Assembly (NCBI GenBank): GCA_963720785.1
Contig: CAVRGQ010000008.1
Location: 124,001 to 188,000, forward strand
Direction: 5' to 3'
DNA length: 64,000 nucleotides
From: CAVRGQ01 sp963720785
GTDB lineage: Bacteria; Actinomycetota; Acidimicrobiia; IMCC26256; DASPTH01
The first letter of the stretch is position 1; every line of letters begins with the position of its first letter. A model generated the notes under the pieces. It was not told the origin of the DNA and did not search any database. It saw nothing but the letters and a program-made list of their open reading frames with translations. Shown piece after piece: positions 44,472 through 52,263 of the stretch. Made by a program: the position numbers and the translations under genes.

Positions 44472-45483
44472 GCCGGGCAATCCGGTCGCGTCCGAGGTCG
44501 CCACGCTCGTCGCCGGCGCCACCCGCCGTTCACCGATGGCGGTGCAGGGATCGCGTTCGGGGGCCCGGTTCGAGCGGGTGGTGCTCCACGACGCGCCCTA
44601 TGTGTTGAAGCACGTCGACCGCGCCGACGACTGGATCATGCGCCAGACCGGCGACTTCGGCTGCGTGCCGGTCACCGTGTGGGAGTCGGGTGTGCTCGAC
44701 CTCCTCCCCGACTGTGTCGACCACACGACCGTCGGCGCGGCCCGTGAGCTGAGCGACACCGGCGCGGTCACCGGTGCGGTGCTCATGCGCGACGTCGGGG
44801 CCGCGCTCCTCCGCGACGACGGCACGCGCCTCACCGACGCGCAACACCAGCGCTTCCTCGACCACCTCGCCGCGTGCCACGCCGCCACCCTCGGCTGGCG
44901 CGACGAGGTCGGACTCGTGCCGCTCGCCAATCGCTACTCGTTCTTCGGGCCCGACGCGCTGGAGTGCGAAGCCGCGCGACCCTCACCGCACCCGGTGCCG
45001 ATGGCCGCGCGCGACGCGTGGGCCCGGCTGCCCACCGTCGCACCGAGGCTCCACGAATTGCTCACGCCGCGGCGCGCCGAGCCGTGGGGCGTGCTGGACG
45101 CGCTCGCCGCGCCGCCCCACGCGTTCCTGCACGGCGACTGGAAGCTCACCAACCTCGGGACCGACGCGACGGGTCGCACGGTGCTGATCGACTGGTCGGT
45201 GTCGGGGGAGGGGCCGCTGCTCACCGAGGTGCTGCACTACGCCACGCTCAACGCGTCGCGACTCCCCGTGGGGCACGGTCACGACGACGTGCTGGGGGCA
45301 TACCGCGCCGCACTCGAGGCGCGCGGCGTGCCGACGGCACCCTGGTGGGACACCCAACTCGCGGCCTGCACCCTCGGCGTGATGCTCCAACTCGGCTGGG
45401 CGCGCGCCGACGACACGCAACCGGCCATCGCCGGGTGGACGGAGCGGGTCGAGCACTCGCTCCGGGTCTTGTCAGTCCAGTAG
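44455..45483 (+). CDS. Aminoglycoside phosphotransferase-like kinase (APH family)
   Basis: The 342-residue protein has the kinase core of the APH/choline kinase superfamily. The ATP-contact lysine may be in APYVLKHVD. The catalytic loop is FLHGDWKLTNLG, with Asp and Asn, and the metal site is VLIDWSVSGEGPL. Length and sequence fit small-molecule kinases of unknown substrate, and antibiotic resistance should not be assumed. The GTG start lies 17 bases inside the preceding gene. Its last 12 bases overlap the class II aldolase gene on the other strand. Confidence 0.82.
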   Translation: MAVPSKPGNPVASEVATLVAGATRRSPMAVQGSRSGARFERVVLHDAPYVLKHVDRADDWIMRQTGDFGCVPVTVWESGVLDLLPDCVDHTTVGAARELSDTGAVTGAVLMRDVGAALLRDDGTRLTDAQHQRFLDHLAACHAATLGWRDEVGLVPLANRYSFFGPDALECEAARPSPHPVPMAARDAWARLPTVAPRLHELLTPRRAEPWGVLDALAAPPHAFLHGDWKLTNLGTDATGRTVLIDWSVSGEGPLLTEVLHYATLNASRLPVGHGHDDVLGAYRAALEARGVPTAPWWDTQLAACTLGVMLQLGWARADDTQPAIAGWTERVEHSLRVLSVQ

Positions 45484-46233
45484 GTCGGGCTGCTCGCGCA
45501 CGATCTTCTGGTAGAGCGGCTGGAAGCTCACGTAGCCGCACACCGGCTCACCCACCTGCGTCTTGGTGAGGCGTGCGGCCTCCGGCGCGATCGGGATCGG
45601 GCTCCCCGCGGCCTCGGCGAGGAGCTGCGCCTGGCAGGAGCGCTCCATCGTCACGAACCACCACACCGCCTCGTCGACCGAGTGGCCGACGGTCAGCAGG
45701 CCGTGGTTGCGCAGGATCACCGCCTTCTTGTCGTCGAGCGCGTGGGCGATGCGCTTGCCCTCTTCGGGATCGACCACCACGCCCGTGTAGTCGTCGAACA
45801 GCGCGTGGTCCTCGTGGAACGCGCAGGCATCCTGCGTGAGCGGGTCGAGCAGGCGCCCGAGTGACGACCACGATTTGCCGTACAGCGAGTGCGAGTGCGC
45901 GGCCGCGATCACGTCGGGACGCGCCTGGTGCAGCGCCGAGTGGATCGCGAACGCAGCGATGTTCACACCGCCGTTCCCCTCGACCACCTCACCCTGGTGG
46001 TTCACCAGGATGAGGTCGGAGGTGCGGAGGTGCGCGAAGGGCACGCCGAAGGGGTTCACCCAGAAGTGGTCGAGCCGCTCCGGGTCACGCGCCGTGATGT
46101 GGCCCGCGACGCCCTCCTCGAACCCGTACTTCCCGAAGATGCGGAAGCCCGCCGCGAGGCGCTGCTTGCGGTGCAGCCGCTCCTCGTCGACGCTGCCGAA
46201 CTGCGGCTGGTACCAGCTGTGGTCGTCGGTCAT
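45472..46233 (-). CDS. Class II aldolase/adducin family protein
   Basis: The 253-residue protein has the zinc aldolase/epimerase fold. GVAGHITARDP with the later HFWVNPFGVPFAHLRTSDLI gives the phosphate loop. The metal histidines are in VIAAAHSHSLYGKSW and VILRNHGLLTVGHSVDEAVW. Substrates of the family include fuculose phosphate and several hydroxy-acids, and this branch (with HEDHALFDDYTG) is often annotated only as aldolase family. AGGAGGTGG lies 5 bases before the ATG, the strongest ribosome-binding site in the window. Confidence 0.88.
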   Translation of the reverse strand: MTDDHSWYQPQFGSVDEERLHRKQRLAAGFRIFGKYGFEEGVAGHITARDPERLDHFWVNPFGVPFAHLRTSDLILVNHQGEVVEGNGGVNIAAFAIHSALHQARPDVIAAAHSHSLYGKSWSSLGRLLDPLTQDACAFHEDHALFDDYTGVVVDPEEGKRIAHALDDKKAVILRNHGLLTVGHSVDEAVWWFVTMERSCQAQLLAEAAGSPIPIAPEAARLTKTQVGEPVCGYVSFQPLYQKIVREQPDLLD

Positions 46234-46270
46234 CGCTCCACCTCCTGAGAGGTGTCCACGGTAGCCCCGG

Positions 46271-47249
46271 TCAGGGGCGGAAGCCGTCGAGCCCGGCGAG
46301 CTCCACGACCTCGCCGGCGTCGGTGACGAAGAGGCCGGTCGCGCCGGCGCGCTCCACGATCCCCGCACCCTCGGCCGCGCCCGCGACGAAGGCCGCCTTC
46401 GCCAGCACCTCGGCCCGCCAGGCCTCCCCCGCGATCACGGTCACCGAGGCCAGCCCGCTCTGCGCCGGCTGACCGGTGACCGGATCGATCAGGTGGTGCT
46501 GCGCCTTGCCGTCGCGCTCCAGGCGCGGCGCAGCCGCGTGCTGGTCGCGATCGCGCCGGTCCCGAGGGTGACCAGGCCCGTGCGGCCGGTCCCGAGCGGG
46601 TCGTCGATCTCCACCACCCACGCACCGGGCGCCGGCGGGTCGCCGAGCGCGCGCAGGTCGCCGCCCAGGTTCACGAGCACGCCGCGCGCCCCGCGTCGAG
46701 CAGCTCCTGCGCCACGAGATCCGCGGCGTACCCCTTGCCGATGCCGCCGAAGTCGAGGGCGATGCCGGGTGGCAGGCGCACCGCGCCGATCACCCGGTCG
46801 ATCGAGACGGCCAGCTCTCCTGGCTTCCCTTCTGGCCTCGCTGCCGCCCCTTCTGGCCTCGCTGCCGCTCGGCTGTCCATCTGCCCCGAGTCGGGCGCGG
46901 ACGCCTGGGTCTTCTCGAGGTCGTCGAAGTTCTCGGTGTAACCGGCCGCTTCGAGCGCGTGCAGGATCGTCGGGTCGTAGCGGCCGCCGGTGCCCTGCCA
47001 CGCGTCGATCGCGCGCTCGAGGAGCGCGAGGGTCTCCTTCGACACGATCACCGGCGCGCCGCCCGCGGCGTTCAGGCGGCAGAGCTCGCTCGTCGGCCGG
47101 AAGCGGCTCCACTTCGACTCGAGCCGTTCGATCGCCACCGCGGCCCGGTCACCGAGATCCTCGGCGCCGTCGAGCACCAGGACCTCGACGTCGGTCCCCA
47201 TCGCGCGAAAGCGCGTGTTCATGAGGACTTCGTCGTCGGTGCCGGTCAT
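46271..47249 (-). CDS. apbE: FAD:protein FMN transferase (ApbE), two apparent frameshifts
   Basis: ApbE attaches FMN covalently to threonine of target proteins outside the membrane. The corrected 326-residue protein starts with MNTRFRAMGTDVEVLVLDG and LESKWSRFRPTSELCRLN, has the core DFGGIGKGYAADLVAQELLD and VLVNLGGDLRALG, and ends with HHLIDPVTGQPAQSGLASVT. One base is missing near 46685-46692 and one near 46531. With both restored all three frames join. No lipobox or signal peptide is visible. An Ala/Pro/Glu repeat (AARPEGAAARPEG) interrupts the middle. TACGGT lies 6 bases from the ATG. Confidence 0.88.
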
Positions 47250-47255
47250 GCCAGC

Positions 47256-47290
47256 ACCGTACAAGCGGGGGCTGAGAGAAGGCTTAGCCT
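47256..47290. promoter_or_regulatory. Divergent leaderless promoters of apbE and ppx
   Basis: Minus-strand TACGGT (47256-47261) is 6 bases from the apbE ATG. Plus-strand TAGCCT (47285-47290) is 7 bases from the ppx ATG at 47298. No ribosome-binding sites are present. Confidence 0.55.
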
Positions 47291-47297
47291 CGTGGCG

Positions 47298-48869
47298 ATG
47301 CGCGTGGCGGCAATCGATCTCGGGACCAACTCCTTCCACATGCTCGTGGCCGAGGTCGCGCCCGACGGCCACCTCGAGCCGCTGGTACAGGAGAAGGAGA
47401 TGCTGCGCCTCGGCGACGTCGTCAGCCGCCACGGGTCGATCCCCGAGACCGCCGCCGACCAGGTGGTGGGCACGATCCGCCGGTTCCGGATGCTCGCCGA
47501 GGCCGCCGGCGCGGTCGAGGTGCTCGCCTGCGCCACCAGCGCGATCCGCCGCGCCGCGAACGGCGCCGAGGTCGTCGACCGCATCCGTGACGAGACCGGG
47601 GTCACGGTGCGCGTGATCGCGGGCACGGAGGAGGCGCGCCTGATCTTCGGCGCGATCCGTGCGTCGGTGGTGCTCGACCCCTCCCCCGCGGTGTGCTTCG
47701 ACCTCGGCGGCGGCAGCCTCGAGGTGATGGTCGGCGACGCGGGCAGCCTCATGTGGGCCACCAGCGTGCCCCTCGGCGTGGCCCGGCTCACCGCGGAGCT
47801 GGTGCACTCCGATCCGATCTCCAAGACCGACCGCAAGGCCCTGCAGACGCGGATCGTCGAAGCGCTCGCTCCGGTCGCGGAGCGCGTCGCCGGGTTCGGG
47901 CCGCGCCTCGCCGTCGGCAGCAGCGGCACGTTCGAGAACCTCGCGAACATGGTCGCGGCGCGGCGCAAGGAGGACGCGCCCGCGAACCTCAACCAGCTCA
48001 CCATCCACCGCGAGGAGTTCCTCGCCCTGCACCGCGACGTGCTCGCGTCCACCGCGGCCGATCGCCTGCGCTTCGACGGGCTCGACGCGCGCCGCGTCGA
48101 CCTCATCGTCGCGGGATCGACGGTCCTGGCCACCGCGATGGAGCTCTTCGACTTCGACGAGTTCACGATCAGCGGCTGGGCGCTGCGCGAGGGCATCGTG
48201 CTCGACGCCGCCGGCCACCACGACGCCGCCGACTGGTCCGACGACCCGCACGCCATCCGCGGCGCGGCGGTGCTCGGCCTCGCCCGCCGCTGCAACTGGG
48301 CCGAGGACCACTCCCGCCGCGTGGCCAACCTCGCGGTCGAGCTGTTCGACGGCACCGCGTCGGTCCACGGTCTCGGCGACGACGACCGCGAGCTGCTCGA
48401 GTTCGCCGCTCTCCTCCACGACGTCGGCGAGCACGTCGCGAGCTCCGGGCACCACAAGCACGGCGCCTACCTCGTGCGCAACGGGCAGCTGCGCGGCTTC
48501 GCGCCGGTCGAGGTGGAGCTCCTGGCCGCGGTGGTGCGCTGGCACCGTCGGGGCGAGCCGCGCGTCACCGACGAGTTCCCGCTGCTCGACGCCGCGACGA
48601 TGGACCGCGTGCGCACGTTGGTCGCGTTGCTGCGGGTGGCCGACGGGCTCGATCGCAGCCGCACCGCGACGGTCGACGGCCTCGACGTGATGGTCACCCC
48701 GTCGCTCGTGCTGGTGCGCATCCGGGCGAACACCGACCCTGAGCTCGAGGTGTGGGGGGCACGCCGCAAACGCGCGTTGTTGGAGCGGGTGCTCGACCGC
48801 GAGATCGAGGTCACCACGCATCCCGCGGCCACCGGGAGCTCTGCCGGTTCGGCCTCGCGTCCGAGCTGA
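47298..48869 (+). CDS. ppx: Exopolyphosphatase / guanosine pentaphosphatase (Ppx/GppA) with HD domain
   Basis: Ppx/GppA enzymes remove terminal phosphate from polyphosphate or pppGpp. The 523-residue protein has the ASKHA-fold phosphate loops VAAIDLGTNSFHMLVAEV and CFDLGGGSLEVMVGD near residues 4 and 134. GSSGTFENL is in the second lobe. A C-terminal HD-type domain of about 200 residues follows, with LEFAALLHDVGEHV. This two-part layout fits long Ppx proteins. A GTG 6 bases upstream is in frame and could serve as the start. Polyphosphate turnover would supply phosphate in parallel to the PPi-PFK, which is only a thought. Confidence 0.92.
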   Translation: MRVAAIDLGTNSFHMLVAEVAPDGHLEPLVQEKEMLRLGDVVSRHGSIPETAADQVVGTIRRFRMLAEAAGAVEVLACATSAIRRAANGAEVVDRIRDETGVTVRVIAGTEEARLIFGAIRASVVLDPSPAVCFDLGGGSLEVMVGDAGSLMWATSVPLGVARLTAELVHSDPISKTDRKALQTRIVEALAPVAERVAGFGPRLAVGSSGTFENLANMVAARRKEDAPANLNQLTIHREEFLALHRDVLASTAADRLRFDGLDARRVDLIVAGSTVLATAMELFDFDEFTISGWALREGIVLDAAGHHDAADWSDDPHAIRGAAVLGLARRCNWAEDHSRRVANLAVELFDGTASVHGLGDDDRELLEFAALLHDVGEHVASSGHHKHGAYLVRNGQLRGFAPVEVELLAAVVRWHRRGEPRVTDEFPLLDAATMDRVRTLVALLRVADGLDRSRTATVDGLDVMVTPSLVLVRIRANTDPELEVWGARRKRALLERVLDREIEVTTHPAATGSSAGSASRPS

Positions 48870-48876
48870 GCCCGGT

Positions 48877-48882
48877 TACGAT
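48877..48882 (+). promoter_or_regulatory. -10 element of the small membrane protein gene
   Basis: TACGAT ends 6 bases before the proposed ACG initiation codon at 48889. The spacing equals that of the ATG-started genes at 22801, 47249 and 55075. Confidence 0.5.
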
Positions 48883-48888
48883 CGGCCC

Positions 48889-49176
48889 ACGGAACCCTCA
48901 CCCGCTCCCGAGTCCCCCGACACACCGGCCGTCACCCCTCCGGATCCGGCAGGTCCATCGCGCCTGCCGTCGCGCCCGCCGCGACCGCTCATCCTGCACT
49001 TCGGGATCGACACCGCCGTTGCCTTCCTGGTCGTGATCCTCGTGGCGCTGATGTTCGGGTACGGCCTGGTCGAGACCGCGATCGCCTCTGTGATCGTCGG
49101 CGCCATCGCGGCACCGTTCACCCGCCGGGCCGAGGCCCGTGGTCTCGCCGCCCGCGACCAGAGCACCGGCCCGTGA
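48889..49176 (+). CDS. Small membrane protein, probable ACG leaderless start
   Basis: The frame encodes about 95 residues. The first 45 are Pro-rich and disordered, followed by PLILHFGIDTAVAFLVVILV and ALMFGYGLVETAIASVIVG (two membrane helices), then a basic tail. No ATG, GTG or TTG precedes the hydrophobic part in this frame. ACG at 48889 lies 6 bases after TACGAT. The stop overlaps the hemolysin III start as GTGA, which supports translation. I do not recognise the family. Either ACG is used on a leaderless mRNA or the base is misread for ATG. Confidence 0.6.
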   Translation, partial: TEPSPAPESPDTPAVTPPDPAGPSRLPSRPPRPLILHFGIDTAVAFLVVILVALMFGYGLVETAIASVIVGAIAAPFTRRAEARGLAARDQSTGP

Positions 49177-49931
49177 GCGCGTCGAAGACGGGCTCCCACG
49201 GCGAGCACGCGGAGCACGGTGTCGAGTCCACCGTCGACGCCACCGTCGATGCGCTCCACCACGCGGCGGAGTCGGCCCGCGCCCTGGCCGCCGAGGTCAA
49301 GCCACGACTCCGCGGCGTGTCGCACTTCTACGGCTTGTGGGTGTCGATCGCCGCGGGCATCGTGCTCGTGCTCAGCGCCCCCGACGGACTCGCGCGCTTC
49401 GCCGCGACCCTCTACTCGATCACCCTCGCCGGCATGTTCGGCGCGTCGTCGCTGTACCACCTGGGCAAGTGGACGCCCACCACGTCGGCGAAGCTGCTGA
49501 AGCTCGACCACACCGCCATCTTCCTGCTCATCGCCGGCACCTACACGCCGATCTGCCTGCTCACGATGGACGGCACCGGCCGCGCGCTGCTGCTCGGCGC
49601 GGTGTGGACGATCGCCGTCGCCGGCATCGTGTTCGAGTGGCTGCCCGTGCCCGCGCCACGCGGCTACGTGACCACCGTGTACATCACCCTGGGGTGGATC
49701 GGCGCGATCGCAATGGTCCCGCTCTACCGGAAGACCGGCTGGGAAGGGCTCCTGCTCATCGCCCTCGGCGGCGTCAGCTACACGGTCGGCGCGGTCGTGC
49801 TCGCGATGAAGAAGCCCGACCCGTGGCCGCGGGTGTTCGGCTACTGGGAGATCTTCCACGCCTTCGTGATCGTCGCCGCGGTGCTGCACTACTGCGCGAT
49901 CGCGTTCCTGGTGCTGCCCCTCCAGCGGTGA
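49173..49931 (+). CDS. Hemolysin III (PAQR/YqfA) family membrane protein
   Basis: The 252-residue protein has a hydrophilic His-rich N-terminus of about 45 residues and seven membrane helices. The conserved family residues are present: RGVSHFYGLW, MFGASSLYHLGKW, LKLDHTAIFLLIAGTYTPIC and IFHAFVIVAAVLHYCAI. The histidines and Asp match the zinc site of PAQR proteins. Despite the name, a hemolytic role is unproven, and hydrolase activity on lipids is often suggested. It is coupled by GTGA overlaps at both ends. Confidence 0.9.
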   Translation: MSASKTGSHGEHAEHGVESTVDATVDALHHAAESARALAAEVKPRLRGVSHFYGLWVSIAAGIVLVLSAPDGLARFAATLYSITLAGMFGASSLYHLGKWTPTTSAKLLKLDHTAIFLLIAGTYTPICLLTMDGTGRALLLGAVWTIAVAGIVFEWLPVPAPRGYVTTVYITLGWIGAIAMVPLYRKTGWEGLLLIALGGVSYTVGAVVLAMKKPDPWPRVFGYWEIFHAFVIVAAVLHYCAIAFLVLPLQR

Positions 49932-50680
49932 CCGGGAAGCCGGTGAGTCGTCACGAGCGGACCAACCGCGAGTTCTGGGACGCCGACGCCGACGACTACC
50001 AGGCCGTCCACCGTGCGACCATCGCCCGCAACCCGCGTGCATGGGGTGTGTGGCGCATCCCCGAGGCCGAGGTCGACGCGCTCGGGCCGGTCGCCGGTCA
50101 AGCCGCACTGGAGTACGGCTGCGGCGCGGCGCAGTGGGCCGAGGCACTCGCGGCCGACGGGGCGCGCGTGGTCGCGCTCGACGTGTCGCGTGCGCAGTTG
50201 CGCCACGCGGGTGCGGCCGTCGCGGCCGGCGCGCGCCTCGTGTGCGCGAGTGGTGAGGCGATCCCGTGCGCGGACGCGTCGTTCGACGTGGTGTTCTGCG
50301 ACCACGGCGCGATGTCGTTCTGCGATCCCGAGCGCGCGTTGCCCGAGGTCGCCCGCGTGTTGCGATCCGGCGGGCGATTCGCGTTCTCGCACTCGACGCC
50401 CTGGCCGTACCTCACGTGGGACGAGGAGCGCGAGCGCGTCGGACGCAAGCTGCGCGTGCCCTACTTCGGCATGCGCGTGTTCGCGAGCGGCGAGGGCACC
50501 GTCGACTTCCAACTCGGGTACGGCGAGTGGATCCGTGCGTTCCGCCGGCACGGCTTCGTGGTGGAGGACCTCGTCGAGCTCCGCGCCCCGAAGGGCGCCA
50601 CCACCACCTGGTCCGACTTCGATCCGCGATGGGCGCGCAAGTGGCCGGCCGAGCAGGTCTGGAAGCTTCGACGCGCCTGA
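49928..50680 (+). CDS. Class I SAM-dependent methyltransferase
   Basis: The 250-residue protein has the SAM-binding motifs ALEYGCGAAQWAEALAADGA and VVALDVSRAQLRHA, then PCADASFDVVFCDHGAMSF and VARVLRSGGRFAFSHSTPW. The fold is a standard Rossmann methyltransferase of the Methyltransf_11 type. No substrate clue is visible. GTG 49928 overlaps the hemolysin III stop. An in-frame GTG 15 bases later is an alternative start. It ends 34 bases before the stop of the convergent secreted hydrolase gene. Confidence 0.88.
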   Translation: MTGKPVSRHERTNREFWDADADDYQAVHRATIARNPRAWGVWRIPEAEVDALGPVAGQAALEYGCGAAQWAEALAADGARVVALDVSRAQLRHAGAAVAAGARLVCASGEAIPCADASFDVVFCDHGAMSFCDPERALPEVARVLRSGGRFAFSHSTPWPYLTWDEERERVGRKLRVPYFGMRVFASGEGTVDFQLGYGEWIRAFRRHGFVVEDLVELRAPKGATTTWSDFDPRWARKWPAEQVWKLRRA

Positions 50681-50714
50681 CCCGAAACACCCGGCAGGAA
50701 GCGCCTGAGCAGCG

Positions 50715-52226
50715 TCAGCAGCGGGTGCCCGCGGCCGGCGTCCTGCCGGCCAGCAGGAAGCGGGTGACCGCCCGGTCGGCGCACGCGTTGCCCGCCGCGA
50801 ACGAGGTGTGCTGGCTGCCGGCGACGGTGAGCAACACCCCGGCGGAGAGCTGGTCGGCCAGCGCCTGCGCCTGCTCGAAGGGCGTCGCCGGGTCCCTGGT
50901 GGTTCCCACCACCAGGATCGGCGGCGTACCGGGCGCGGTGATGGGGCCGGTCGGGGCGAGCGGCGGGACCGGCCACACCGCGCACGCCATGCTCGTGTTC
51001 ACGATGTACGCGCCGAGCCGCGGTGCGATGCGCGTGGCCTCGGCGGCGAGCGCCTCGGTGGCCGCGACATCGCCGACCACCGGGCCGTCGCGACACGTGG
51101 TCGCCCAGAACGCCTCGAGCGCACCGTCGTCGCGGCCGTCGGCGCCGCGCCCTTCGTACGCGTCGGCGATCTCCAGCATCGTCGACGAGTTGCCGTCCTC
51201 CGTCGACGTCAGCGCGCGTTCGAGCGACCGCCACGCGGGCCGGCCCGCGTAGAGGGTCGACAGGACCGCGGTGTCGAAGCGAGTCTGGTCGAGGACACGG
51301 CCGGGTTGGTCCTTCGCGGCCACGGGATCGGCCGCGACCTTCGCGCGCAGCGCGTCGTAGGCCGCGGCGGAGTCGCCGTCGTGATGGAAGGAGCAGGTGC
51401 TGTCGTCGGCGCACCACGCGAGGAAGGCGTCGAGCGACCGTTCGAAGCCCCGCACCTGGCTCAGCGTCGTGGCCGCGCCGTCGAGCGTCGGGTCGACCGG
51501 GCCGTCGAGCACCATGCGGCCCACGCGATCGGGGAACTCCTGCGCGTAGAGCGCGCCGAGGTAGGTGCCGTACGAGTAGCCGACGTAGTCGAGATGCCCG
51601 TCGCCGAGCGCGGCACGGAGGCGGTCGAGATCGTGCGCGGTCTCGACCGTCGAGAGGTGGGTGAGGACATCGCCCGCGTTCGTCGCGCACCCCGTGGCAA
51701 TGGCCCGGAACTGCGCGACGAGGGCGTCGCGCCCGGCTGCGGTGGTCGGCGACAACTCCTGGTCGAAGAGCGGGTCGAGTGACTTCACGCAGTCGACCGG
51801 GTGGCTGGCGCCGACGCCGCGCGGGTCGAACGACACCAGGTCGTACGCGTCCTGGACCGCGTCCGGGAAACTGTCGGCCGCTCCCCGGAGGAAGGCCACC
51901 CCGGACACCCCGGGCCCGCCGGGGTTGACGACGAGCGAGCCGCGCCGGGCGTCCCGGTCGCGGGCCGGCCGCATGATCACGGCAAGGTCGAGGTGCTCCC
52001 CTGTCGGGTCGGCCCTCGGGTTGCCGGCGTCGAGGGGCACCGCGAGCGTGCCGCAGCGGAAACCGTCGTCGCAGTCGTGCCAGGCGATCGCCGGCTTCGC
52101 CGCGGCCGTGGCGACGCGGGTCGTCACCACGAGCGTCGACAGGCAGGTCGAGAGGACGAGACCACCGGCGCACAGCGCGACCAGCGGCGCGCGGCACCAG
52201 CGGAGCATGCGCCCAGGATGCCTCAT
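50715..52226 (-). CDS. Secreted alpha/beta hydrolase, tripeptidyl aminopeptidase-like
   Basis: The 503-residue protein has a signal peptide (LVALCAGGLVLSTCLSTLVV) and then the oxyanion loop region LVVNPGGPGVSGVAFLRGAA. The nucleophile serine is in LDYVGYSYGTYLGALYAQEF, the Asp in VGTTRDPATPFEQAQALA, and the His in AGSQHTSFAAGNACADRAV. Pairs of cysteines fit an extracellular domain. This order matches Streptomyces tripeptidyl aminopeptidase-type enzymes and related secreted esterases. Substrate remains open. Start sites at 52226 and 52207 are both possible. Confidence 0.86.
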   Translation of the reverse strand: MRHPGRMLRWCRAPLVALCAGGLVLSTCLSTLVVTTRVATAAAKPAIAWHDCDDGFRCGTLAVPLDAGNPRADPTGEHLDLAVIMRPARDRDARRGSLVVNPGGPGVSGVAFLRGAADSFPDAVQDAYDLVSFDPRGVGASHPVDCVKSLDPLFDQELSPTTAAGRDALVAQFRAIATGCATNAGDVLTHLSTVETAHDLDRLRAALGDGHLDYVGYSYGTYLGALYAQEFPDRVGRMVLDGPVDPTLDGAATTLSQVRGFERSLDAFLAWCADDSTCSFHHDGDSAAAYDALRAKVAADPVAAKDQPGRVLDQTRFDTAVLSTLYAGRPAWRSLERALTSTEDGNSSTMLEIADAYEGRGADGRDDGALEAFWATTCRDGPVVGDVAATEALAAEATRIAPRLGAYIVNTSMACAVWPVPPLAPTGPITAPGTPPILVVGTTRDPATPFEQAQALADQLSAGVLLTVAGSQHTSFAAGNACADRAVTRFLLAGRTPAAGTRC

Positions 52227-52263
52227 GGCCGACGGCCCGCGGGACGCGGGCGCCTGCGGCGGT

